Positions 44,830-58,170 of a DNA stretch of 64,000 nt are shown piece after piece; positions within the stretch are counted from its first letter, which is position 1, and every line of letters begins with the position of its first letter. The notes beneath the pieces are model-generated. The model searched no databases and had not been told where the DNA came from. It worked only from the letters and a program-made list of their open reading frames with translations. Source of the DNA: Thermoleophilia bacterium (GTDB lineage Bacteria; Actinomycetota; Thermoleophilia; Miltoncostaeales; Miltoncostaeaceae); NCBI GenBank assembly GCA_017882585.1, contig JADGPF010000071.1:1-64000 (forward strand). The letters are read 5' to 3'. Both the position numbers and the translations under genes were made by a program.

Positions 44830-46272
44830 ATGGCACTGACCGACCTGACCGCCGAACAGTCGATCACGGCGATCGCCGCCGGGCGAACAAGCTCAGAGGA
44901 CCTCGTTCGCGCGCACCTCGAACGGGTCGAGCACGACGACTGGAACAACTTCCTCGCGGTCAACCGCGAGGCCGCCCTGGCCCGTGCCCGCGAGATCGAC
45001 GCCATGCCGCAGCGCCCGCCATTGGCCGGGGTTCCGATCGCGATCAAGGATGCACTTTCGACCCGGGACCTCACGACTACGGCCGGCTCGCGCATTCTTG
45101 AGGGCTTCCGGCCGATCTACACCGCGACGTGCGTGGCGCGTCTGGAAGCCGCCGGGGCCGTGGTGATCGGCAAGACGAACATGGACGAGTTCGCCATGGG
45201 GTCCAGTTGTGAGAACTCGGCCTATGGCCCGTCGCTGAACCCTTGGGACACCACGCGGGTGCCGGGCGGATCCTCGGGAGGTTCAGCATCGGCGGTCGCC
45301 GCCCGCCAGGCGCCGTGGTCGCTGGGCAGTGACACCGGCGGTTCGATTCGCCAGCCGGCCGCACTGTGCGGGATCGTCGGCGTGAAGCCGACCTACGGCG
45401 CGGTCTCGCGCTACGGGCTGATCGCGTTTGCATCGTCGCTCGATCAGGTGGGGCCGTTTGCCAGGACCGTCCGTGATGCGGCGCTGCTGTTGCAGTCCAT
45501 GGTTGGCCGAGATCCGATGGATACCACATCGCTTGATTGGCCGGACCCGATCGTGCTGCCCACGGCCGGGCGGCTGGACGGCGTACGCGTGGGCGTGATC
45601 GAGGAACTGATGGGGGAGGGCATCGAGCCTGGCGTCCGCGCGGCCTGTCGCGCCGCGCTGCGTCGCGTCGAGTCGCTGGGCGGGACGGTCGTACCGATCG
45701 AACTGCCACACGCGAGCTACGGCCTGGCGACGTACTACCTCATCGCCCCCGCGGAGTGTTCGGCCAACCTGGCCCGCTTCGACGGCATCCGCTACGGGCG
45801 ACGCGCCGAAGCGACCGACGACCTGCTCGAACACTACGAGCGTACGCGCGGCGAAGGCTTCGGTCCGGAGGTCAAGCGCCGGATCATGCTGGGCACGTTC
45901 GCCCTGTCGTCGGGCTACTACGACGCCTACTACGGGCAGGCCCAGCGCGTGCGCACGCTGATCGTTCGCGACTTCGCCGCAGCGTTCGCCGAGGTCGACG
46001 TGCTCGCCTCGCCGACCTCGCCGACCGTTGCGTTCCGCCTGGGAGAGCGCACCGCCGATCCGCTGTCGATGTACCTGTCGGACGTCTGCACGATCCCCGT
46101 CTCGCTGGCCGGACTCCCGTCCCTGTCGATCCCGTGCGGGTTGTCGGACGGGCTGCCGGTCGGACTCCAGCTGGCCGGCCCGGCGTTCAGTGAGAACCGC
46201 CTGTTTGACGTCGCCCACGCACTGGAGGCGGCGATCGGGTTCGATCCGTCGCCGCCGGGGGTCACCGCATGA
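44830..46272 (+). CDS. gatA: Asp/Glu-tRNA amidotransferase subunit A
   Basis: The 480-residue protein is an amidase-signature enzyme that releases ammonia from glutamine. The catalytic Lys is in [15 protein letters not shown], the cis-Ser and nucleophile Ser lie in [39 protein letters not shown], and the [24 protein letters not shown] segment follows, as in all GatA. The C-terminal [16 protein letters not shown] is typical. It overlaps gatB by four bases (ATGA). Confidence 0.97.
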   Translation: MALTDLTAEQSITAIAAGRTSSEDLVRAHLERVEHDDWNNFLAVNREAALARAREIDAMPQRPPLAGVPIAIKDALSTRDLTTTAGSRILEGFRPIYTATCVARLEAAGAVVIGKTNMDEFAMGSSCENSAYGPSLNPWDTTRVPGGSSGGSASAVAARQAPWSLGSDTGGSIRQPAALCGIVGVKPTYGAVSRYGLIAFASSLDQVGPFARTVRDAALLLQSMVGRDPMDTTSLDWPDPIVLPTAGRLDGVRVGVIEELMGEGIEPGVRAACRAALRRVESLGGTVVPIELPHASYGLATYYLIAPAECSANLARFDGIRYGRRAEATDDLLEHYERTRGEGFGPEVKRRIMLGTFALSSGYYDAYYGQAQRVRTLIVRDFAAAFAEVDVLASPTSPTVAFRLGERTADPLSMYLSDVCTIPVSLAGLPSLSIPCGLSDGLPVGLQLAGPAFSENRLFDVAHALEAAIGFDPSPPGVTA

Positions 46273-47726
46273 GCTCCGACGCATGGGAAGCCGTGATCGG
46301 GATCGAGATCCACGCCCAGCTGCTGACGCGTACGAAGATGTTCTGCGGCTGCGCGCTCAGTTTCGGCGATCCGCCGAATACCCACACATGCCCGGTCTGC
46401 CTTGCGCATCCGGGTGCCCTGCCGGTGGTCAACCGGGAGGCGATCCGCCTGGCGATCGTAGCCGGCCATGCGCTGGGGTGCGAGATCGCCGAGCGCTCGG
46501 TGTTCGCCCGCAAAAACTACTTCTATCCGGACCTGCCGAAGGCGTACCAGATCAGCCAGTACGACCAACCGATCTGCGGGCCCGGGTGCTTTCGGTTCCT
46601 GACCGAGGACGGCGAGAAGACGCTCGGGATCACCCGCGCGCACCTCGAAGAGGATGCCGCCAAGCTGCTGCATCTCGGTGGCGAGGGTCGTCGCGCCAAT
46701 GCCGAAGGGTCGGTCGTGGACTTCAACCGCGGCGGTACGCCACTGCTGGAGATCGTCACGGAACCCGAGCTGCACAATGGGCCTGACGCGGCGAGCTTCC
46801 TCAAGCAGCTGCGCCAGACGCTTGTGCACCTGGGCATCACCGACGGCAACATGGAACAGGGCTCGATGCGCGCCGACGCGAACATCAGTGTCCGCCCGGT
46901 AGGAGCGACCGGGCTCGGCACCAAGACCGAGCTCAAGAACATGAACAGCTTTACGTATCTGGAGCGGGGCATCGCGGCCGAGGTGGACCGGCAGATCGCC
47001 ATCCTCGAAGCCGGCGGGACGATCACCCAGCAAACACTCCACTACGAGCCCAGCACCGGGCACATCACCTCGCTGCGCTCCAAGGAAGAGGCCCACGACT
47101 ACCGCTACTTTCCGGAGCCAGACCTCGAGCCGGTGGTGCCGGACCGCGCCTGGGTTGAGGAGCTCCGCGCCGCCCTCCCCGAGCTGCCGATCGACCGGCG
47201 CGAGCGGTGGATTCGCGAGTACGGGCTCACGTTTGAAGACGCCGAGGTACTCTCCGAGCCCGTTCAACTCGGGGACTACTTCGAACAGGTCGCCGCGCTC
47301 GCGCCGCCCAAGTCGACGGCCAACTGGGTGCGGGGGGAACTGCGGGCCCTGCTGCGTGACCGCGGCCAGGAGCCATGGGAGAGCAGGGTGAGCCCTGCCG
47401 CGCTGGCGGAGATCATCACGCTGGTCGAGTCCCGCGAGATCTCCATGCCGAGTGCCAAGGCGGTCCTCGGGCACGTCGTCGAGCACGGCGGCCTGCCGCG
47501 GGAGGTCGTAGCCGCGCTTGGGCTCGGCGCGATCCAGGACGAGCCGGCGTTGGTCGCGATCGTTGAGCAGCTGTTGGCGGACAATCCGGTTCAGGCGCAG
47601 CAAATGCGTGAGGGCAAGGACAAACTCATCGGATTCTTCGTCGGTCAGGCGATGAAGGCGACCCAAGGCCGCGCGGATCCGGCCCGTATCAGCGAGCTGG
47701 TGCGCGAGCGGGCGGGGGCCGGGTAG
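46269..47726 (+). CDS. gatB: Asp/Glu-tRNA amidotransferase subunit B
   Basis: The 485-residue protein has the GatB kinase domain with [22 protein letters not shown], the zinc site [49 protein letters not shown] and [11 protein letters not shown]. The C-terminal GatB/YqeY tail domain (about 330-485) recognises tRNA and contains [15 protein letters not shown]. GatB phosphorylates the misacylated amino acid carboxyl group. The start overlaps gatA. Confidence 0.97.
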   Translation: MSSDAWEAVIGIEIHAQLLTRTKMFCGCALSFGDPPNTHTCPVCLAHPGALPVVNREAIRLAIVAGHALGCEIAERSVFARKNYFYPDLPKAYQISQYDQPICGPGCFRFLTEDGEKTLGITRAHLEEDAAKLLHLGGEGRRANAEGSVVDFNRGGTPLLEIVTEPELHNGPDAASFLKQLRQTLVHLGITDGNMEQGSMRADANISVRPVGATGLGTKTELKNMNSFTYLERGIAAEVDRQIAILEAGGTITQQTLHYEPSTGHITSLRSKEEAHDYRYFPEPDLEPVVPDRAWVEELRAALPELPIDRRERWIREYGLTFEDAEVLSEPVQLGDYFEQVAALAPPKSTANWVRGELRALLRDRGQEPWESRVSPAALAEIITLVESREISMPSAKAVLGHVVEHGGLPREVVAALGLGAIQDEPALVAIVEQLLADNPVQAQQMREGKDKLIGFFVGQAMKATQGRADPARISELVRERAGAG

Positions 47727-47790
47727 CAGTTGGCGATTCACGTGTCCCCGGCGACCAATAGGGAGCCGAATCCATATATGCTCCACGGCC

Positions 47791-48279
47791 GTGGCAAATC
47801 ACATTCTCTCGGTCTTGGTGGAGAACAAGCCGGGCGTGCTTTCGCGCGTCGCGGGACTGTTTACCCGTCGTGGCTTCAACATCGAATCGCTTGCGGTCAG
47901 CCCGACCGAAGACCCGGCGCTGTCCCGCATGACCATCACGGTCGATGCGAGCCGCTTCCCCGTGGAGCAGATCACCAAACAGCTCGACAAGCTCATCAAC
48001 GTGATCAAGATCCGCGATCTAGATCCCAACAACACCGTCGCCCGTGAGCTCGCCCTGATGAAGGTGCACTCGGACCCCGGCGAGCGGGCCGAGATCATCG
48101 GCCTCGTGGACATCTTCGGCGGCAATATCCTCGACGTGACCACCGAGCACGTGACGATCCAGGTGACCGGCGAGACCGACGACCTCGTGCGATTTGAAGA
48201 ACTCCTCCGCCCGTTTGGCCTCATCGAGATGGTCAAGACGGGCGTGGTAGCCCTCAGCCGAGGTGCTTCGACCACATAG
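47791..48279 (+). CDS. ilvN: Acetolactate synthase small (regulatory) subunit
   Basis: The 162-residue protein begins with an ACT domain (ILSVLVENKPGVLSRVAGLFTRRGFNIESLAVSPTED), whose GVLSRV part binds valine, followed by the second domain (DPNNTVARELALMKV...GGNILDVTTEHVTIQVTGETDDL). It tunes IlvB by valine feedback. The start is a GTG; the large-subunit gene ilvB is not upstream, which is unusual, since the two are normally adjacent. ilvC follows 51 bases after its stop. Confidence 0.95.
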   Translation: MANHILSVLVENKPGVLSRVAGLFTRRGFNIESLAVSPTEDPALSRMTITVDASRFPVEQITKQLDKLINVIKIRDLDPNNTVARELALMKVHSDPGERAEIIGLVDIFGGNILDVTTEHVTIQVTGETDDLVRFEELLRPFGLIEMVKTGVVALSRGASTT

Positions 48280-48330
48280 CTTCGTCCGGTGGCCGCTGAT
48301 ACGCCGCCGACCTACGACCCGGGAGCATCC

Positions 48331-49335
48331 ATGTTTTACGACGACGACGCCGATCTCGACCTGCTGCGGGGCAAGACCGTGGCCGTGATCGGGTTCGGTA
48401 GCCAGGGCCACGCACACGCACTCAACCTGCACGAGTCGGGCGTCAAGGTCGTCGTCGGCTTGCGGCCCGAGAGCGCCCGCGCCGAACAGGCCCGCTCGCA
48501 CGGCTTGGAGGTCGTAACTCCGCGGGAGGCCGCCACGGCCGGCGATCTGGTGATGATGCTCACTCCGGATGAGCTGATGGGCGAGCTCTACGCCGCCGAC
48601 GTGGCGCCCGGGCTAGAGCCCGGCAACGTGCTGTTGTTCGCCCATGGGTTTGCGATCCACTTCGGCCAGATCGTTCCGCCCCCGGGCGTCGACGTGGTCA
48701 TGGTCGCCCCGAAGGGCCCCGGTCACCTCGTGCGCCGGACCTACTCCGAAGGCGCGGGTACGCCCGGCCTGGTCGCGGTCGCCCAAGACGCCTCCGGGAA
48801 CGCCCAGGGAGTCGCGCTCGCGTACGCCAAGGGCATCGGGTGCACCCGGGCCGGCGTGATCGAGACAACGTTCGCCGAGGAGACCGAAACCGACCTGTTC
48901 GGTGAGCAGGTGGTCCTGTGCGGTGGCCTCTCCGAGCTCATCCGGGCCGGCTTCGACACGCTGGTGGATGCGGGCTACCAGCCGGAGCTCGCGTACTTCG
49001 AGTGCCTGCACGAGGTCAAGCTGATCGTCGATCTGATCTACGAGAAGGGCATCGCGGGCATGCGCTATTCGGTGAGCAACACTGCCGAATACGGCGATCT
49101 GACGCGTGGGACACGGGTCATCACCGAGGAGACCCGCGCCGAGATGCGCAAGATCCTCGCCGAGATCCAGAACGGCCAGTTCGCCAAGGAATGGCTCCTG
49201 GAGAACAAGGTCGGCCGTCCGCAATTCAACGCGATCGCGCGACGCCAGGCGGACCACCCGGTCGAAGAGGTCGGCAAGCAGCTGCGCTCGATGATGAGTT
49301 GGATCAACACCGAGTTCGAGACGGAAAAGGCGTAA
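48331..49335 (+). CDS. ilvC: Ketol-acid reductoisomerase
   Basis: The 334-residue protein has the NADPH motif [17 protein letters not shown] near the N-terminus, [15 protein letters not shown] at about 130-145, the [19 protein letters not shown] motif with magnesium-binding Asp and Glu, and [30 protein letters not shown]. It makes the dihydroxy acid in valine and isoleucine synthesis. I choose the ATG at 48331, next to a GGGAGC site; a GTG at 48289 would extend the N-terminus by 14 residues without adding family-like sequence. Confidence 0.96.
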   Translation: MFYDDDADLDLLRGKTVAVIGFGSQGHAHALNLHESGVKVVVGLRPESARAEQARSHGLEVVTPREAATAGDLVMMLTPDELMGELYAADVAPGLEPGNVLLFAHGFAIHFGQIVPPPGVDVVMVAPKGPGHLVRRTYSEGAGTPGLVAVAQDASGNAQGVALAYAKGIGCTRAGVIETTFAEETETDLFGEQVVLCGGLSELIRAGFDTLVDAGYQPELAYFECLHEVKLIVDLIYEKGIAGMRYSVSNTAEYGDLTRGTRVITEETRAEMRKILAEIQNGQFAKEWLLENKVGRPQFNAIARRQADHPVEEVGKQLRSMMSWINTEFETEKA

Positions 49336-49342
49336 GGGAACC

Positions 49343-52104
<2,762 letters not shown>

Positions 52105-52119
52105 CGGGCCGCCGCCACA

Positions 52120-52150
52120 CCGACAACCGCGATGGTGCGAGTGGTAAGAT
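52120..52150 (+). promoter_or_regulatory. Probable promoter of the leu operon
   Basis: TAAGAT at 52145-52150 fits a -10 box. CCGACA at 52120-52125 could be a weak -35 box with a 19-base spacer. Transcription would then start near 52157, next to the ATG of the leader peptide at 52158, so the leader would be read as a leaderless message. The call rests on position and the -10 match. Confidence 0.4.
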
Positions 52151-52157
52151 CCCCCAC

Positions 52158-52229
52158 ATGTTGACGGCCACTCGCAGCTCACACGTCATGCGCGGCCTCC
52201 TCGTGTGTCTTTCCCTGCTCCCCCTCTAG
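52158..52229 (+). CDS. Leucine-rich leader peptide of the leuA attenuator
   Basis: A 23-codon frame from ATG to TAG lies 83 bases before leuA. It reads MLTATRSSHVMRGLLVCLSL then LPL, with seven leucines, six of them in the last ten codons (GLLVCLSLLPL). This is the typical layout of ribosome-mediated attenuation: low charged leucyl-tRNA stalls the ribosome on the Leu run and changes folding of the RNA before leuA. The frame is too short for usual gene callers. Confidence 0.82.
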   Translation: MLTATRSSHVMRGLLVCLSLLPL

Positions 52230-52251
52230 GGGGAACGACTCGACACTCCAT

Positions 52252-52268
52252 GCCCGGGACGTCCGGGC
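52252..52268 (+). terminator. Attenuator hairpin before leuA
   Basis: GCCCGGG and TCCGGGC pair around an ACG loop, followed by CCCCC and no strong T-run. An outer pair, GACTCG (52237-52242) with CGAGTC (52284-52289), encloses it and could be the alternative fold. A small stem CCCCC-TCTA-GGGGG (52220-52233) overlaps the leader stop codon. The three together fit an attenuator. The energetics are not computed. Confidence 0.55.
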
Positions 52269-52312
52269 CCCCAATCTGAAGCCCGAGTCAAGGACCCGAG
52301 GGAGGTCGTGAC

Positions 52313-53890
52313 GTGAGCACAGGTCAAGTGCAGCCCAACAACGACGCCGACCGCGTCAAGATATTCGACACAACTCTGCGTGACGGCGAACAGTCGCCCG
52401 GGATCACGCTCAACACGCGCGAGAAGCTTGAGATCGCGCACCAGTTGCGTCGCCTTGGGGTCGATGTCATGGAGGCCGGGTTCCCGATCACCTCGCCGGG
52501 CGACTTCGAAGCGGTGCGGGCGATCGCCAACGAGGTGACTGATACCGTGGTCGCCGCCCTGGCGCGGGCCAACGAGAAGGACGTGACCGTTGCCGGCGAG
52601 GCCGTCCGCGACGCCGAGCGCGGGCGGATCCACACATTCATCGCCACCAGCGACATCCACTTGGAGCACAAGCTGCGTATGACGCGGGCCCAGGTGCTGG
52701 CCGCGGCCATGGATGCCGTCCGTCTTGCGCGAACGATCGTCGACGATGTCGAGTTCTCGTGCGAGGACTCGACTCGATCGGATCCGGCGTTTGTCGCGGA
52801 GGTCGTCGGGGCGGCAATCGCCGAGGGGGCGAGCACGATCAACCTGCCGGACACGGTCGGTTACACGATGCCGACTGAGTTCCAGCGGTTCCTGCTGGAT
52901 CTGTATGAGCGGTGCCCGGAACTGCACGACGTGACCGTGTCGGTGCACTGCCACAACGATCTTGGTCTCGCGGTGGCGAACTCCCTCGCGGGGATCCAGG
53001 TCGGCGCCCGGCAGGTCGAGGGCTGCATCAATGGCATCGGCGAGCGCGCCGGCAACGCCTCAATCGAGGAACTGGCCATGATCCTGCGCACGCGAGCAGC
53101 TGATTTGGGCGGTCTGTGGTGCGGCGTCGACACGACCGAGATCACGCGCGCCAGCCGCTTGGTCAGCCGCCTGACCGGATATGTCGTCCAGCCCAACAAG
53201 GCCATTGTCGGCCGCAACGCGTTCGCACACGAGGCCGGTATCCATCAGCACGGGGTGCTGTCCAACCCGCTGACGTACGAAATCATGGACGCGACGAGTG
53301 TCGGCCTGGCTCAGAACTCGATCGTGCTCGGCAAGCACTCCGGCCGTCACGCGCTCGACCACGCGTTGCGCGAACTGGGCTACGAGCTGGATCGCGACGA
53401 GCTGAACGCGGCCTTCACGCGCTTCAAGGAGATCGCCGACCTGAAGGGGCGTCTGTCGGGCGTCGACCTCGAAGCGCTGGTGTCCGACGAGATGCGGGTC
53501 GAGGGCGGTGACGGATTCCGACTGGACGAACTGGCGGTGACCACGCGCTCGGCCGAGCCGCCCACCGCCCGCGTGGTCGTCACCGACAAGGACGGCACGC
53601 ACCGCGAAGGCACCGGTACCGGTGACGGCCCCGTCAACGCATTGATGCACGCGATCGACGCGGCCATCGGAAGCACAGGTGTGCTGCTCGAATACCAGGT
53701 CTCGGCCGTGACCGGCGGGACCGACGCGCTGGGGGAGGCACGAGTGGTCTGCGAGATCGGCGGCCGCAATTACTCCGGCCAAGGCGTCTCAACCGATGTT
53801 CTGGAAGCAACTGCGGTCGCATACCTGCGGGCGGTCGACGCCAGTCGACGCGCCGGGCACGGCGAGCGCGTGATGGCCGGGGGGGTTTGA
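52313..53890 (+). CDS. leuA: 2-isopropylmalate synthase
   Basis: The 525-residue protein has the HMGL-like catalytic barrel with [13 protein letters not shown] at the start (metal-binding Asp, catalytic Arg), [41 protein letters not shown] holding the metal His pair and Gly-rich signature, then the linker [13 protein letters not shown] and a C-terminal regulatory LeuA_dimer domain (about 395-515). It condenses acetyl-CoA with 2-oxoisovalerate, the first step to leucine. The start GTG has GGAGG seven bases upstream. It is controlled by the attenuator just before it. The enzyme is the long, bacterial type I form. Confidence 0.95.
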   Translation: MSTGQVQPNNDADRVKIFDTTLRDGEQSPGITLNTREKLEIAHQLRRLGVDVMEAGFPITSPGDFEAVRAIANEVTDTVVAALARANEKDVTVAGEAVRDAERGRIHTFIATSDIHLEHKLRMTRAQVLAAAMDAVRLARTIVDDVEFSCEDSTRSDPAFVAEVVGAAIAEGASTINLPDTVGYTMPTEFQRFLLDLYERCPELHDVTVSVHCHNDLGLAVANSLAGIQVGARQVEGCINGIGERAGNASIEELAMILRTRAADLGGLWCGVDTTEITRASRLVSRLTGYVVQPNKAIVGRNAFAHEAGIHQHGVLSNPLTYEIMDATSVGLAQNSIVLGKHSGRHALDHALRELGYELDRDELNAAFTRFKEIADLKGRLSGVDLEALVSDEMRVEGGDGFRLDELAVTTRSAEPPTARVVVTDKDGTHREGTGTGDGPVNALMHAIDAAIGSTGVLLEYQVSAVTGGTDALGEARVVCEIGGRNYSGQGVSTDVLEATAVAYLRAVDASRRAGHGERVMAGGV

Positions 53891-53895
53891 CACCG

Positions 53896-55311
53896 ATGGG
53901 TAAGACACTCTTTGAGAAGCTGTGGGAAGCGCACGAGGTGCGTGCCGGCGGCCCGGACGGGCCACCGCTGTTGTTCATCGACCTGCATCTCGTCCACGAG
54001 GTGACCTCGCCGCAGGCATTCGACGGGCTCCGGTTGGCGGGGCGCACGGTACGCCGCCCCGATCGCACGATCGCGACCGTCGACCATAACGTGCCGACGA
54101 TCGGCCGCGACAAGGAGATCGAGGACGTCCTCTCGCGGGCGCAGATCGAGGCGCTCGAGCACAACTGCGCCGAGTTTGGGATCCCGCTGTTCTCGATCCG
54201 TTCTCCCCGGCAGGGCATCGTCCACGTCATCGGACCCGAACTCGGGCTCACCCAACCGGGCATGACGATCGTGTGCGGCGACTCTCACACCTCGACCCAC
54301 GGCGCCTTCGGCGCGCTGGCGTTCGGCATCGGGACATCCGAGGTCGAGCACGTCCTGGCGACGCAGACGCTTCCCCAAAGCCGCCCGCGGACGATGCGCG
54401 TGCGCATCGAGGGGCAGCCGGGTCTCGGGGTGGGCGCGAAGGACCTGATCCTCGGGACCATCGGCCACCTGGGCGTCGCCGGAGCGCAGGGCTACGTCGT
54501 CGAATACGCCGGCTCCGCGATCCGCGCGCTCTCGATGGAGGGCCGCATGACGGTCTGCAACATGTCGATCGAGTGGGGTGCGCGCGCGGGGATGATCGCC
54601 CCCGACGAGACGACGTTTGCCTACGTTGAGGGTCGTCCGGCTGCACCCGCCGACTTCGCGGCCGCCGTCGAACAGTGGCGCCTGCTGCCGACCGATGCGG
54701 ACGCCGGCTTCGATCGGGAAGAGATCATCGATGCGGCCGGGATCGCGCCGATGGTCACCTGGGGGACCAATCCGGGCCAGGTCGCGCCGATCACCGGTCG
54801 CGTTCCGACCCCGGACGACTTCGATGACCCCGTCGAGCGCGAAGGCGCGCGGCGGGCATTGCAGTACATGGGGCTCAAGGGCGGCGAGGCGCTCGAGGAC
54901 GTCGCCATCGACACCGTGTTTCTGGGGTCCTGCACCAACGGGCGCATCGAAGATCTGCGGGTCGCGGCAACGGTCGTCGACGGCCACCGAGTCGCCGACG
55001 GTCTGCGCGCGATGGTCGTGCCGGGCTCAATGCAGGTCAAGGCGCAGGCCGAGGCCGAGGGCCTGGATGTGGTCTTTACCGCGGCGGGCTTCGAGTGGCG
55101 TGATGCCGGCTGTTCGATGTGTCTCGGGATGAACCCCGACATCCTCTCGCCGGGCGAGCGCTGCGCATCGACGAGCAACAGGAACTTCGAAGGTCGGCAG
55201 GGCGCCGGCGGCCGGACCCACCTGGTCTCGCCGGCGATGGCCGCAGCGGCCGCGATCACGGGGCACCTCGTTGATGTCCGCGCCCTCGACGTCGAACTGA
55301 CCAAGGCATAA
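53896..55311 (+). CDS. leuC: 3-isopropylmalate dehydratase large subunit
   Basis: The 471-residue protein starts [15 protein letters not shown], with the aconitase-type patterns [32 protein letters not shown], the [26 protein letters not shown] block, [14 protein letters not shown] with the first Cys ligand, and [30 protein letters not shown] with the other two Cys of the 4Fe-4S cluster. With LeuD it isomerises isopropylmalate. I start at the ATG at 53896; a TTG at 53887 is in frame. It follows leuA by five bases. Confidence 0.96.
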   Translation: MGKTLFEKLWEAHEVRAGGPDGPPLLFIDLHLVHEVTSPQAFDGLRLAGRTVRRPDRTIATVDHNVPTIGRDKEIEDVLSRAQIEALEHNCAEFGIPLFSIRSPRQGIVHVIGPELGLTQPGMTIVCGDSHTSTHGAFGALAFGIGTSEVEHVLATQTLPQSRPRTMRVRIEGQPGLGVGAKDLILGTIGHLGVAGAQGYVVEYAGSAIRALSMEGRMTVCNMSIEWGARAGMIAPDETTFAYVEGRPAAPADFAAAVEQWRLLPTDADAGFDREEIIDAAGIAPMVTWGTNPGQVAPITGRVPTPDDFDDPVEREGARRALQYMGLKGGEALEDVAIDTVFLGSCTNGRIEDLRVAATVVDGHRVADGLRAMVVPGSMQVKAQAEAEGLDVVFTAAGFEWRDAGCSMCLGMNPDILSPGERCASTSNRNFEGRQGAGGRTHLVSPAMAAAAAITGHLVDVRALDVELTKA

Positions 55312-55321
55312 GGAGGCGCCA

Positions 55322-55921
55322 ATGCAGCCGTTTACCACCGTTACCGGTGTTGCTCTGCCGCTTGATCGGGCTGATGTCGATACCGATCAGATCATCCCGA
55401 AGCAGTTCCTCAAGCGCGTCGAGCGCACCGGCTTCGGCGAGTTCCTGTTCTTTGACTGGCGCAAGGACGACGCCTTTCCGCTCAACCGCCCCGAGTACGC
55501 GGGTGCCCAAATCCTCATCGCCGAGCGCAACTTCGGGTGCGGCTCCTCGCGCGAGCACGCTCCGTGGGCGCTCGAGGACTACGGGTTCCGTGCGGTCATC
55601 GCACCGAGCCTGGCCGACATCTTCCGCACGAACTGCACGAAGATCGGTCTGCTGCCGGTCGTGCTCACCGAACCGGAGGTCCGCACGCTCATCGGTCAGA
55701 CCACTGCGGTTCCAGGAGCGACAGTGACGGTCGATCTGACCGCCAACGAAGTCGTGGCGCCCGACGGCCAGCGGTTCGGCTTCACGATCGAGCCCGACGT
55801 CCGGGAGCGACTCCTCAACGGGTGGGACGACATCTCCCTGACCCTGGCCAACACGGAGGCGATCACCGCGTACGAGAACACCCGCGAGCGGTCGGGCCCG
55901 TCGACCGCCGTGTTCGCCTGA
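55322..55921 (+). CDS. leuD: 3-isopropylmalate dehydratase small subunit
   Basis: The 199-residue protein has the swivelling domain of aconitase-like enzymes: [74 protein letters not shown]. The GCGSSREHA loop contacts the substrate. It partners with LeuC, 11 bases upstream, with an AGGAGG site before the ATG. Confidence 0.96.
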   Translation: MQPFTTVTGVALPLDRADVDTDQIIPKQFLKRVERTGFGEFLFFDWRKDDAFPLNRPEYAGAQILIAERNFGCGSSREHAPWALEDYGFRAVIAPSLADIFRTNCTKIGLLPVVLTEPEVRTLIGQTTAVPGATVTVDLTANEVVAPDGQRFGFTIEPDVRERLLNGWDDISLTLANTEAITAYENTRERSGPSTAVFA

Positions 55922-56069
55922 GCGGACCTCCGTGCCGGCCAGGCGCTTGCCCGGACGGCACGGGCCTTGCGACCCCGCATGCGATCGACCTGCGCCCCCC
56001 CCGGGGGCGGCCGGTGTCGGCTGCTAGCCTCGCCGCGAAACAAGTCCAAAACCCCTGCCGGAGGTGGGT

Positions 56070-57125
56070 GTGCGCGAGGTCAACGTGGTGGTGCTGCCGG
56101 GTGACGGGATCGGGCCGGAGGTCGTCGCCGAGGCGATTCGGGCTGTCGAGATCGTTGCCGCAGATGCCGAGCTCGCGATCACCTGGCGCGAGGAGCTCAT
56201 GGGCGGATGCTCGATCGATGCTCACGGCACTGCGCTGACCGACGACGTACTCGCCGCCTGCCAGGCCGCCGATGCAGTCTTCCTCGGTGCCGTCGGCGGG
56301 CCCAAGTGGGACACGACCGACCCGGCGAAACCCCGCCCGGAGCAGGGTCTGCTCGGGCTTCGGTCCGGCCTCGGGCTCTTCGCGAACCTGCGGCCTGTCA
56401 AGCCGCTGGAGGCCCTGTGGGATGCGAGCCCACTGCGCCGGGAGCGGATCGCGGGCACCGACCTGCTCGTCGTGCGCGAGCTCACCGGTGGGATCTACTT
56501 CGGGGCCCGTGGACGCGAGGGTGATCGGGCCTTCGACACGTGTGAGTACACGCGTGGCGAAATCGAGCGCGTCGCGGAAGTCGCCTTCGAGGCCGCCGCG
56601 CGCCGCCGCGCAAAGGTGACCTCGGTCGACAAAGCCAACGTCCTCGAGAGCTCGCGGCTCTGGCGAGAGGTGGTGACCGATATCGGCACGCGGCACCCCG
56701 GCATTGCGCTTGATCACATCCTTGTCGACAACGCGGCCATGCAGCTGGTCAACCGGCCGTCCGAGTTCGACGTGATCGTTACCGAGAACATGTTCGGCGA
56801 CATCCTGAGTGACGAGGCGGCGATGATCACCGGCTCGATCGGCCTGCTGCCGTCGGCAAGCCTGGGGACCGGGACCGCCGGCCTGTACGAGCCGGTGCAC
56901 GGGTCAGCGCCGGACATCGCCGGGAAGGGTTGGTCGAACCCGATGGCCACCGTGCTCTCGGCCGCGATGATGCTGCGCTACTCGCTGGAGGCGCCCGAGG
57001 CGGCGGATCGCTTGGAGGCCGCGGTCGCGCAGGCCCTCAACGAGGGCGCGCGCAGTCGGGACCTGGGCGGTGAGCTCGGCACGACGGCCATCGGTGACCG
57101 GCTCGTGGAGCTGCTTGGCCGATAG
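56070..57125 (+). CDS. leuB: 3-isopropylmalate dehydrogenase
   Basis: The 351-residue protein has the beta-decarboxylating dehydrogenase fold: VVVLPGDGIGPEVVAEAIRAVE, LRSGLGLFANLRPVKPLEAL, VRELTGGIYFGARG, DKANVLESSRLWREVV, and NMFGDILSDEAAMITGSIGLLPSASLGTGTAGLYEPVHGSAPDIAGKGWSNP. It oxidises isopropylmalate with NAD. Two GTGs, at 56064 and 56070, are in frame; GGAGG (56060-56064) fits 56070 better. A gap of about 150 bases to leuD contains a C/G-rich tract with a possible weak hairpin. Confidence 0.95.
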   Translation: MREVNVVVLPGDGIGPEVVAEAIRAVEIVAADAELAITWREELMGGCSIDAHGTALTDDVLAACQAADAVFLGAVGGPKWDTTDPAKPRPEQGLLGLRSGLGLFANLRPVKPLEALWDASPLRRERIAGTDLLVVRELTGGIYFGARGREGDRAFDTCEYTRGEIERVAEVAFEAAARRRAKVTSVDKANVLESSRLWREVVTDIGTRHPGIALDHILVDNAAMQLVNRPSEFDVIVTENMFGDILSDEAAMITGSIGLLPSASLGTGTAGLYEPVHGSAPDIAGKGWSNPMATVLSAAMMLRYSLEAPEAADRLEAAVAQALNEGARSRDLGGELGTTAIGDRLVELLGR

Positions 57126-57234
57126 GCTGTAGCGCGAGCCCGCGTCCGGGCGCGGGTGTTGCGTGTTGTCGCCCCCGGGTATCCGGGGATAGTGTTCGAC
57201 GAATCATCGACCGCGTCATCGAGAGGCCCGAGAC

Positions 57235-58167
57235 ATGCAGGAAGCCGAGAAGATCTGGATGAATGGCTCGCTCGTGAACTGGGCGGATGCCCAGATTCAC
57301 GTGCTGTCGCACGGCCTTCACTACGGATCGTCGGTGTTCGAGGGCATTCGGGCGTACGCCGCCGACCAGGGCACTGCGGTGTTCCACCTGCACGAGCACC
57401 TCCGGCGCCTGCAGCGCTCGGCGTCGATGTACTACATGCCGATCCCGTACACCTTCGAGGATCTTCGCCAGGCGGTGCACGACGTGATTGCCGTGAACGG
57501 CCTGCGGGAGTGCTACATCCGTCCGATCGCGTTCCGCGGGTACGGCACCATGGGCCTGTTCCCGTTGGACGCGCCGGTCGACGTCGCCATCGCGGCATGG
57601 GAGTGGGGCGCGTACTTGGGCGATGACGGACTCAAAGACGGCATCCGCGCCAAGACATCGACCTGGCGGCGTATCGGAAGCTCGACGATCCCAGCGACCG
57701 CCAAGGCGGGCGGCCAGTACCTGAACTCGATCCTCGCGAAGATCGAGACCCACAAGGCCGGTTACCAGGAAGCGATCCTCCTCAACGAGTCCGGGTATGT
57801 CGCCGACGGCTCCGGCGAGAACATCTTCGTGGTCCGCGGCGGCCAGCTGCTCACGCCCCCGGTCAACGCCTCGATCCTCGAGGGGATCACGCGCGCGACG
57901 ATCATCGAGTTGGCAAAGGACGAGGGCATCCCGGTCGTTGAGCGCGAGCTTGCGCGCGCCGAGCTCTACATCGCCGACGAGGTCTTCGTGACGGGGACCG
58001 CCGCCGAGGTGTGCCCGATCAATGAGGTCGACGATCATCCGATCGGGGAGCCTGGTCCGATCACGCGACGCCTGCAGGAGCGGTTCTTCGCCGCGACGCT
58101 GGGCCGCGACCCGCGGTCGGCCGAATGGCTCGATTACGTCGCCGTGCCCGAGCAAGCGCAGCGCTAG
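57235..58167 (+). CDS. ilvE: Branched-chain amino acid aminotransferase
   Basis: The 310-residue protein is a fold-type IV PLP enzyme: VLSHGLHYGSSVFEGIRAYA at the start, YIRPIAFRGYG, and the catalytic Lys in AKAGGQYLNSILAKIETHKAGYQEAILLNESGYVADGSGENIFVVRGG. The IlvE signature TPPVNASILEGITRATIIELAKDEG and TGTAAEVCPINEVD follow. It adds the amino group to make valine, leucine and isoleucine. The ATG start is preceded by a 110-base gap and GAGGCCCGAGAC, a weak site. Confidence 0.95.
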   Translation: MQEAEKIWMNGSLVNWADAQIHVLSHGLHYGSSVFEGIRAYAADQGTAVFHLHEHLRRLQRSASMYYMPIPYTFEDLRQAVHDVIAVNGLRECYIRPIAFRGYGTMGLFPLDAPVDVAIAAWEWGAYLGDDGLKDGIRAKTSTWRRIGSSTIPATAKAGGQYLNSILAKIETHKAGYQEAILLNESGYVADGSGENIFVVRGGQLLTPPVNASILEGITRATIIELAKDEGIPVVERELARAELYIADEVFVTGTAAEVCPINEVDDHPIGEPGPITRRLQERFFAATLGRDPRSAEWLDYVAVPEQAQR

Positions 58168-58170
58168 GCC

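Noticed and set aside
45930-47786. A 618-residue minus-strand frame opposite gatA and gatB
   Set aside because: It overlaps fully supported gat genes and shows no domain.
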